Part shown: positions 43,789 to 49,530 of the stretch, in pieces
Layout: every line of letters begins with the position of its first letter
How positions within the stretch are numbered: position 1 is the stretch's first letter
Source of the DNA: an uncultured Granulosicoccaceae bacterium
Lineage (GTDB): Bacteria; Pseudomonadota; Gammaproteobacteria; Granulosicoccales; Granulosicoccaceae
DNA length: 49,530 nucleotides
Direction: 5' to 3'
Assembly: GCA_938041955.1 (NCBI GenBank)
Contig: CALISD010000036.1
Coordinates: 1 to 49,530 of the forward strand
The notes under the pieces: model-generated
The model's database searches: none
What the model saw: only the letters and a program-made list of their open reading frames with translations
Told to the model about the DNA's origin: nothing
Position numbers and translations under genes: made by a program

Positions 43789-44250
43789 ATGAACAACCCC
43801 ATTCGATCATTCGACGAAGTACACTCCAGCGCACTCAAAGCGCTACTCGATACACCTACGCGATCAACCGAGTCGTTCAGCTTTTACAGATGTGCCAGTT
43901 TTTTTATTTTCGCCTGCACGCCAGAACTAATTCAAGCCTCTGAATTGCTGCCGATAGTACTTGGTGATGAATATCCAGCTGGCTCAGGCATCGAAGATCA
44001 CACGGAGGTGGAATCCGTACATGAAGAGATAGAACAACGAACGTAGACCTACAGACCATGGTCCAGGATATGCAACACATATGTCCACACGCCATGCAAG
44101 AGTTTGCCGAAATGTCACTCTCAATCAAATGGAGCTACAAGGACTCCAGCATGAACCCCCGGAACCAGTGCGTAGCGAAAAGATCGGTCGCAATCAACCT
44201 TGTCTATGTGGAAGCGGCAAGAATACAAAAAATGTTGTGCGCATGATTAA
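43789..44250 (+). pseudogene. Decayed YecA/UPF0149-type gene with SEC-C motif
   Basis: Remnant of a YecA-like protein spread over all three frames. The first frame (from ATG 43789) gives MNNPIRSFDEVHSSALKALL and the YecA-type CTPELIQASELLPIVLGDEY, then stops at 44046. A second frame carries MVQDMQHICPHAMQEFAEM. A third carries the zinc motif KIGRNQPCLCGSGKN. The final Cys pair, KKCC followed by AHD and a stop at 44248-44250, is read only if one A is added to the six-A run at 44227-44232. All three frame changes go the same way, as expected from three single-base deletions. True decay or read errors would look alike. Confidence 0.7.
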
Positions 44251-44278
44251 CGAGTATCTACCCGAGAATTAAGTCGAT

Positions 44279-45157
44279 ATGAAAAAATGTTTATTAGTCA
44301 CAGGGTCAAAAGGGCTGATCGGAACCCGATTTTTCGAATTGTTCGGTGATACCTGCGAATTAATCTCCGGCGATCTCGACGATGGCTTCGATCTGTTAGA
44401 TCCGTCGACCTTTGAAAATACCATCGCCGGCCGCTCCGTGGACGCTATTGTGCATCTTGCTGCATTCACTGATGTTTCCGGCGCTTATTCTCAACAAGAT
44501 GACAAATCAGGATCTTGCTATCGCCTCAACGTTACCGGAACAGATAATATTGTGGCTCTGGCAAACCAGCTAGACGCTTACTTGGTTCATATATCGACCG
44601 ATTTCGTTTTCGACGGTAAGCGAAACACTCCGATTTCCGAAACCAATACACCCAACCCGATCGAATGGTATGGCGAGACGAAGCTTCTGGCAGAGCAGCT
44701 TGTATTTGAAAAAGCCAAGACCTGGGCAATGGTTCGAATAGCCTTTCCCTTCTTAAGAGAAGAAGGTGTGCGACCCGACCTGGTAGCAAGCATCACCACC
44801 AAGCTACGCGCAGGTGACTTCCTATACTTATTCAGCGATCAAATTATCACCCCGACCTTTGCTGACGATATAGCCAAAGCTATTTGGCGAATGACCGAAA
44901 AGCAGCCGGATCAAGAGGTTTACCATGTTATGGGCCCCCAATCGATGAGCCCATTCGAACTCGGACATCTGGTCGCCGGCAACCTGAATCTTTCGACAGA
45001 AAATATTACCGAAACTTCTTTACTCGAATATCTGGAAAAAGATCCCCGGCCGCGTCAGCAATACATGGCGATGGACACTTCGAAATACCGCACTTTTTGT
45101 GAGGAACACGGGTACGACCAACCTATGTCGGTGACACAGGCGCTTAGCTCAACATAG
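44279..45157 (+). CDS. RmlD-like NAD(P)-dependent reductase
   Basis: 292 residues, extended SDR of the dTDP-4-dehydrorhamnose reductase type. Seen: nucleotide motif VTGSKGLIGTRFFELF at the N-terminus, VDAIVHLAAFTDVSGAY, HISTDFVFDGKR, and the catalytic Tyr-Lys in NPIEWYGETKLLAEQLV. No other nucleotide-sugar genes are near, so the substrate may not be a dTDP-sugar. The gene follows the SEC-C remnant closely and is convergent with the fumarase-type operon. Confidence 0.88.
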   Translation: MKKCLLVTGSKGLIGTRFFELFGDTCELISGDLDDGFDLLDPSTFENTIAGRSVDAIVHLAAFTDVSGAYSQQDDKSGSCYRLNVTGTDNIVALANQLDAYLVHISTDFVFDGKRNTPISETNTPNPIEWYGETKLLAEQLVFEKAKTWAMVRIAFPFLREEGVRPDLVASITTKLRAGDFLYLFSDQIITPTFADDIAKAIWRMTEKQPDQEVYHVMGPQSMSPFELGHLVAGNLNLSTENITETSLLEYLEKDPRPRQQYMAMDTSKYRTFCEEHGYDQPMSVTQALSST

Positions 45158-45207
45158 TCAAAAGATAGCAACACTAGAGTGCTCATGGAATAACCCGCCA
45201 GCCGTTC

Positions 45208-45906
45208 TTACATCAACTCATCTTTACGGTCGTCCGTCTCACCATAACGGTGTAGCGTAGGCTTCTTCAAGCCATCATACAACGCTTCAACATTTTGATT
45301 CACAAGGTCCCCCTGCTGAGCAAACAGGGAATTACCGTCGAGATCACTATCAACAATAAACGGCCCGAATTTATCTACTTCAAACAACCACATCGCCTGG
45401 GCAATACCAAGCTCGTCAATCCAGTGGACATCCTTTACACCCTTGACACCTCGCCCCAACAACGCGCCTGTGCCATAGCCGACAGTGGTCAGATAAATTG
45501 CCCCGCGGGGTGCAAACACCGTTTCATAGTCTAGTTTAGACATCCCGCCTTTACCAATCACTATTTTGGTTTGCGTCAGATCAAGCCACTGGGCCATATA
45601 CTTTGAGAAACGAAAGCTGGCGGTGGCTGTAACTCCACCGACTGCATAACTACCGTCCTCTTGTGGCGATGCGGCGGGAGAACAATGGAAGTTTACGTTG
45701 CTGAGTTCTGTTAAGCCTGCTGGTAGTTCACCACCGTCGTTCAAAATCCGGTCATAGACACCTTCGCGTGCGGTATAAACAAAACCACTTAAAAATACGA
45801 TATTGCCAGGCTTAAGTGCGGCGATGGCCTCAGGGATTGCCGGCAGCTGAAGATTAACTTCTTTCAACTCTTCACTTACTTGCCGATCACCTTTTAACTC
45901 GTCCAT
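45208..45906 (-). CDS. Class I fumarase/tartrate dehydratase-type hydro-lyase, beta subunit
   Basis: 232 residues, the C-terminal-type (beta) subunit of iron-sulfur hydro-lyases (fumarate, L-tartrate or related). Features: ALKPGNIVFLSGFVYTAREG, a Ser/Gly-rich loop with FHCSPAASPQEDGSYAVGGV, IGKGGMSKLDYE, DVHWIDELGIAQAMWLFEV and FGPFIVDSDLDGNSLF. The start at 45906 overlaps the end of the alpha gene by 13 bases, so the pair is co-translated. It is the last gene of the SDH-like operon. Confidence 0.88.
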   Translation of the reverse strand: MDELKGDRQVSEELKEVNLQLPAIPEAIAALKPGNIVFLSGFVYTAREGVYDRILNDGGELPAGLTELSNVNFHCSPAASPQEDGSYAVGGVTATASFRFSKYMAQWLDLTQTKIVIGKGGMSKLDYETVFAPRGAIYLTTVGYGTGALLGRGVKGVKDVHWIDELGIAQAMWLFEVDKFGPFIVDSDLDGNSLFAQQGDLVNQNVEALYDGLKKPTLHRYGETDDRKDELM

Positions 45907-46832
45907 TCGACAGTCTCTCTTCGCATGTAAGGGGTAAACCACTTGGGATCAGTGCGGTATTCAATACTTCCATCTGCATGTAGTCTGGCAGTGGCACGAC
46001 GTGAGGAAAGGCAGAACGTATGCACACTGACCGGCATACCACCGGTGTGGGTATAGCCCACTTCAATATGACAATCCACCACCATAGAGGAACCGACAAA
46101 TCCCATCGGCCCCATGCCGATATTGTTACCCATCTCCATGAGCTCCTGCTCAAGTTCGGCAATCTTCAGATCAGGGTTGGGTTCACCTACTGATCGCAGG
46201 CAAGCAGCCTGCTTGCCGAGTTGCATGCACGTGTCTTTTGAGCCGCCGATGCCGATACCGACAATAGCAGGCTGACAACAAAGCCCGCGTTTGCCGAAGG
46301 AGATCATGGTGTCGAGGAAAAAACGTTTGATCCCGTCAATACCGTCTCCAGGAAACAACATGCGGTAGTCTGTTCCGAACAGACCACCCTTATGCACTGT
46401 GGTCACGTCTACCCAGTCAACGTCGGGCTCGAATGACCATTCAATTTCAGGCGCGTTAATACCGACATTGTTGTTATGCTCAGTCCGCCATAACGGGTGG
46501 ACCCGGTTGGGCCGCAACGGCACATCAGCAGTAGCACGCGCGGTGGCTGAACGCAGTGCTCGTTCAATTCCGGTAAAGCCGCCACGCAACGGTGCGTTGT
46601 CTCCAATCTTCACATAGTAACGCGGCAAGCCGGTATCAGCACACATGGGGCGACGATCCTCAGTCGCCGCTTCGTAGTTATCAATCATTGTTTTAATGAC
46701 GTAACCCGACAGCGTATTCTGCTCTTGCTTCTGTGTGGCCTTGATACCGTCTAAATAGTCTTCTGGTATATCAATGGCGGCCTTTTTCATGATCTCGTAG
46801 CCGGCCGTTTCTATTAATTCTGTACTGATCAT
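45894..46832 (-). CDS. Class I fumarase/tartrate dehydratase-type hydro-lyase, alpha subunit
   Basis: 312 residues, the subunit that carries the 4Fe-4S cluster. Cysteines in family positions are C64 (MCADTGLP), the GLCCQPAIVGIGIGG segment and a C-terminal HTFC. Other signatures are LRPNRVHPLWRTEHNNNVG and FVGSSMVVDCHIEVGYTHTG. Members add or remove water on fumarate/malate, tartrate or mesaconate; which one is not fixed by sequence. An AAGGAAC site precedes the ATG at 46832. It follows the flavoprotein gene by 13 bases, so the complex could make an enoic diacid that this enzyme hydrates. Confidence 0.9.
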   Translation of the reverse strand: MISTELIETAGYEIMKKAAIDIPEDYLDGIKATQKQEQNTLSGYVIKTMIDNYEAATEDRRPMCADTGLPRYYVKIGDNAPLRGGFTGIERALRSATARATADVPLRPNRVHPLWRTEHNNNVGINAPEIEWSFEPDVDWVDVTTVHKGGLFGTDYRMLFPGDGIDGIKRFFLDTMISFGKRGLCCQPAIVGIGIGGSKDTCMQLGKQAACLRSVGEPNPDLKIAELEQELMEMGNNIGMGPMGFVGSSMVVDCHIEVGYTHTGGMPVSVHTFCLSSRRATARLHADGSIEYRTDPKWFTPYMRRETVEWTS

Positions 46833-46845
46833 GTTCTGTTCCTTA

Positions 46846-48600
46846 TCAAGCCCCGGTTGCTGGTGGCGCACCGGCTTCATCATCAATCAACGATTCACCG
46901 GGTTTAACAATACTGAACTCAACGGGCACTTGCTCTGTTACCAGAGAATCTATGTCACCCGATGTTCGGATATAACAAGTGGTATCAAGTTCACCTGTTT
47001 CGGGAAAATCCTCCCGATAATGCGCACCGCGAGAGTCATTACGGCTCAGTGCAGCTTCGGTAATGACTTTGCTTATATCAAACAGGCTCTGCATGTTGAG
47101 CCAGTCATGCCATGTCAGGTTGAACTGACGATCACCATCCTGCAAACCGGTTTCTGACAATGCTGAATACTGTGTATTGAGTTCCTGCAGCGCTTCATTG
47201 AGATGCGTTTCGTCACGCATGATGCCGACCTTATCCCACATGGTCTGGTACAGCTCATCACGCAATGCCGGTATGTGATCAGGTTTTTTACCGAAGGGTG
47301 CTTCCGCTCTGGCAATGCCCTGCGCAATTGTTAGTTCGTTTTCATCACGCCATGTTGGATTATTTGCAACATACGCCGCCATCGCATCACCGGCAATGCC
47401 ACCATAGACCGTAGAGTTGGCCACACCATTACCGCCGAGGCGATTTGCACCATGCACTCCGCCACAGTCTTCACCGGCAACAAATAAACCGGGTGAAGTA
47501 GTAGAAGTATCGATGTCACACTCTATCCCGCCCATCATATAGTGTGCGGTAGGCACTACCTCTACTCGGCCTCCGGCCAGATCAAACCCACAATCGGCGC
47601 AGCGTTTCACCATACCCGGAAAGCGTTGTCGCACATTGTCAGGGTCAAGGTGGCTCATTTCTATATACACCCCACCCATAGAAGTGACATTGCCTGAGCG
47701 CATCTCATCGTATATACCCCGTGAAACGATATCACGCGTGGCGCGCTCGGCATTCTCATGATAGTCGAGCATGAAGCGATGCCCCTCACCGTTTAACAGG
47801 TAGCCACCGGCACCACGTAGCCCTTCCTCCAAAACCGTACCGGTCATTCTGGTGTCTTTGCCGCCGAGCAAACCGGTGGGGTGAAACTGCACCATCTCCA
47901 TATCACGCAGCGACAGACCATAACGTAATGCCATGGACAAGCCATCACACGATTTGTCACCCGACGGTGTGTGATAGAGATACATCGTCGGGCCGGCACC
48001 CGTGGCAAGTAACACCGCTTTGGCTTTCACAAAACGATAAGTACCAGTGCGAATATCAATTAGCAACACGCCCGCTATACCTGATCCGTCACTGGCCGGA
48101 ATCAGCTCTATGGCGCGATGCTCTTCCAATCGATTTACATCCAGCGCGTTGACCTGCTCCATCAGGCGGTTGATGATTTCAATACCGGTTAAATCACCCT
48201 TGTGCACGGTTCGATCAAAACTTTGCCCCGCGAAGGCTTTCTGGTGCAGTGAGCCATCCGGGTTGCGGTCAAAGAAGCAACCCAATTCATTTTCAAGTTC
48301 CTGTATGCGCTCAACTGCTTTAACACAGAGTTCCCACGCCATATCCTGCCGAGGCAACCACTTACCGCCGACGATAGTATCCATAAAGTGACGTTCAATA
48401 GAGTCACCACTGGCGACCGCCACGTTATAACCGCCTTGCACCATGCGCGTACAGCCAGACTTACCAAGCAAGCCCTTAACCGCAATCGTGACATCAAGAT
48501 CGGGGTTAGCTTGCTTGGCATGGAGTGCCGCAAACAGACCGGCACCACCTGAACCAAGAATCAGGATATCGGTTTTTACCGTCTCGAACGAGCTACGCAT
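46846..48600 (-). CDS. Succinate dehydrogenase/fumarate reductase-like flavoprotein subunit
   Basis: 584 residues, FAD subunit of an SDH-like complex. Seen: FAD motif ILILGSGGAGLFAALHA, active-site QFHPTGLLGGKD, EEGLRGAGGYLLN, ENAERATRDIVSRG, PTAHYMMGGIECD and GANRLGGNGVANSTVYGG. In ordinary SdhA a His before the QGG motif holds FAD covalently (H-x4-QGG). Here that residue is C50 (GCTRMVQGG), so the usual histidyl link cannot form. It resembles fumarate reductase and aspartate oxidase relatives but has partner subunits encoded next to it. The substrate may be succinate or a substituted succinate. Confidence 0.87.
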   Translation of the reverse strand: MRSSFETVKTDILILGSGGAGLFAALHAKQANPDLDVTIAVKGLLGKSGCTRMVQGGYNVAVASGDSIERHFMDTIVGGKWLPRQDMAWELCVKAVERIQELENELGCFFDRNPDGSLHQKAFAGQSFDRTVHKGDLTGIEIINRLMEQVNALDVNRLEEHRAIELIPASDGSGIAGVLLIDIRTGTYRFVKAKAVLLATGAGPTMYLYHTPSGDKSCDGLSMALRYGLSLRDMEMVQFHPTGLLGGKDTRMTGTVLEEGLRGAGGYLLNGEGHRFMLDYHENAERATRDIVSRGIYDEMRSGNVTSMGGVYIEMSHLDPDNVRQRFPGMVKRCADCGFDLAGGRVEVVPTAHYMMGGIECDIDTSTTSPGLFVAGEDCGGVHGANRLGGNGVANSTVYGGIAGDAMAAYVANNPTWRDENELTIAQGIARAEAPFGKKPDHIPALRDELYQTMWDKVGIMRDETHLNEALQELNTQYSALSETGLQDGDRQFNLTWHDWLNMQSLFDISKVITEAALSRNDSRGAHYREDFPETGELDTTCYIRTSGDIDSLVTEQVPVEFSIVKPGESLIDDEAGAPPATGA

Positions 48601-48623
48601 AATGCTTCATTTAAGTGAGCGCT

Positions 48624-48983
48624 TTATATTTGCAAAAGAAAGATAAGACCAACAACCAACGCCGCGACCGTAAAAGGAAGAATCCAACCGGTACGACTGT
48701 CTTTTTTGTTTGGCCAGTCAGTCAACTCAAGCATTAAAACCCGAAAGCCAAACAACAGATGCAGGGCGAGCAACACCACAAGGCCCCATTCTGCTGCTTT
48801 TACCCACGGTAGATCGGTAAAGCTCAAGAACTTATCCAATGGCTCAGCGCCTTCCAGTGCCAGGCCAAGTACTAGAAAATGCACCGGTAAGAACAGTGCC
48901 AACAACAACCCGGAAATGCGATGCCCGACAAAAGCCAAGTAACCTTTATGAGTTCGCATTGAAATATTTTTTTCATCCGTCAT
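48624..48983 (-). CDS. SDH-like membrane anchor subunit (second)
   Basis: 119 residues with three hydrophobic helices: GHRISGLLLALFLPVHFLVL, AAEWGLVVLLALHLLFGFRV and ILPFTVAALVVGLIFLLQI. His residues in the first two helices are candidate haem or quinone-site ligands. The start at ATG 48983 shares one base with the stop of the upstream anchor gene (TGATG), showing coupling. It precedes the flavoprotein gene by 23 bases. An upstream in-frame start would lie inside the previous gene. Confidence 0.8.
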   Translation of the reverse strand: MTDEKNISMRTHKGYLAFVGHRISGLLLALFLPVHFLVLGLALEGAEPLDKFLSFTDLPWVKAAEWGLVVLLALHLLFGFRVLMLELTDWPNKKDSRTGWILPFTVAALVVGLIFLLQI

Positions 48984-49312
48984 CAGATCACCGCCATGAC
49001 AGCGCGAAGACCAGTGAGCAATAGCACGATGCCCAGGCCTATGCATAAGTAGTTCACTGCTTTTTGACCCAACCCAGTCCATTCATTCAACACGTTACGA
49101 ACACCTATCGGCGCATGCACAGCGACTGCAATAACGAACAGAGAATAAAACCCGAACCACAAACCACTGCCCCGGGTTCTGGAAAGAATTTCTTCTGCAG
49201 TAAGCCCGTTTCGCACAGCAATAATGATCATCACCAGATGAATAATCACCAACGGCCCAAGCAACATGGCACTGTAACGTTGCGCTATGAAAAGCTGTCT
49301 CGCGGTAATCAT
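48983..49312 (-). CDS. SDH-like membrane anchor subunit (first)
   Basis: 109 residues with three hydrophobic helices and His in each of the first two (PLVIIHLVMIIIAV; FVIAVAVHAPIGVRNVL), the layout of succinate dehydrogenase cytochrome subunits. The ATG at 49312 overlaps the stop of the iron-sulfur subunit gene by four bases (ATGA). Whether it binds haem alone or with the second anchor cannot be told. Confidence 0.78.
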   Translation of the reverse strand: MITARQLFIAQRYSAMLLGPLVIIHLVMIIIAVRNGLTAEEILSRTRGSGLWFGFYSLFVIAVAVHAPIGVRNVLNEWTGLGQKAVNYLCIGLGIVLLLTGLRAVMAVI

Positions 49313-49530
49313 GACTTACCGGGCTCTCCATTGCCCATGCCATCGCCGATGCTGGCGCGAGGCAGACCTCGAAGTGCTGCCTTCTTTAACCCGGCTATTC
49401 CTGCGGAAGGACTCAGCCCCACCGGGCAATGCCGCGTGCAGTTACCCATACTATGGCAAGAGCCACAACCACCCTCACCCAACGCAAGCTCAAGGGTATT
49501 TTCGCGCTCCCCATGCTTGGCATCATTGAC
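49309..49530 (-). CDS. SDH/FRD-like iron-sulfur subunit, only the 3' part
   Basis: 73 C-terminal residues, running out of the window at 49530. Contains the second cluster motif CGSCHSMGNCTRHCPVGLSP, as in SdhB/FrdB, where Cys residues hold 3Fe-4S and 4Fe-4S clusters; the order CxxC-x5-C-x3-CP is kept. The first cluster domain lies beyond the window. Its stop overlaps the start of the first anchor gene, making it the most upstream visible gene of the B-anchor-anchor-A-hydratase operon. Confidence 0.9.
   Translation of the reverse strand, partial: VNDAKHGERENTLELALGEGGCGSCHSMGNCTRHCPVGLSPSAGIAGLKKAALRGLPRASIGDGMGNGEPGKS

Overview
The window reads as a chromosomal segment of a heterotrophic proteobacterium, most likely a marine gammaproteobacterium. 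Base composition is close to balanced by eye, Shine-Dalgarno sites are AGGA/GGAG type, and gene content mixes sulfur/betaine osmolyte catabolism (a dddP-type DMSP lyase), copper defence, dioxygenases and many small accessory enzymes. The taxonomic call is an inference; no rRNA or tRNA gene was seen.

Layout. 1-3313: serine biosynthesis (3' part of serA, serC, DUF1015 gene). 3314-3852: gene-free stretch with REP-like palindromes. 3853-4590: membrane fatty acid hydroxylase (minus strand). 4779-11315: copper-handling cluster on the plus strand (CopL-like leader protein, small secreted protein, TolC-like lipoprotein, multicopper oxidase with a C-terminal SH3b domain, CusF-like protein, cupredoxin, DUF411 lipoprotein, glutaredoxin-MauE membrane fusion). 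11341-16576: mixed metabolic genes (DUF6151, HAD phosphatase, Nudix, DUF72, EamA transporter, AAA ATPase, GFA protein). 16599-20334: kynureninase, EamA exporter and KDG-kinase-like gene. 20335-20933: gene-free, with a hexanucleotide repeat, a 242-bp MITE-like element and a REP copy.

20934-28898: osmolyte/one-carbon region. A TauD-type dioxygenase and dddP lie on the minus strand. Divergent from them are a dimethylglycine-dehydrogenase-like FAD/GcvT protein, a non-pyrrolysine MttB-family methyltransferase and an EamA transporter. 28988-32190: minus-strand SnoaL-like protein, arylformamidase-like hydrolase, GST and luciferase-like monooxygenase. 32484-33374: exported dienelactone hydrolase, followed by a strong bidirectional terminator. 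33658-38068: three-gene ABC importer of the Fbp/Afu type whose binding protein looks more like the sugar-phosphate binder AfuA than a ferric-iron binder. 38349-39180: array of 181-bp repeats, each built from two facing REP-like palindromes.

39262-41233: divergent LysR regulator and NAD(P)-dependent epimerase-like protein around a good LysR box. 41426-45157: DUF1330, PhoX/DUF839-type secreted protein, a decayed YecA/SEC-C gene with apparent single-base deletions, and an RmlD-like reductase. 45208-49530: minus-strand operon for a succinate-dehydrogenase/fumarate-reductase-like complex in the order B, anchor, anchor, A, followed by a two-subunit class I fumarase/tartrate dehydratase-type hydro-lyase; the sdhB-like gene is cut by the window end.

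The most interesting parts are the dddP / DMGDH-GcvT / MttB neighbourhood, the REP-pair array with its dispersed relatives, the SDH-like complex coupled to a hydro-lyase with Cys at the histidyl-FAD position, and the multicopper oxidase-SH3b fusion.
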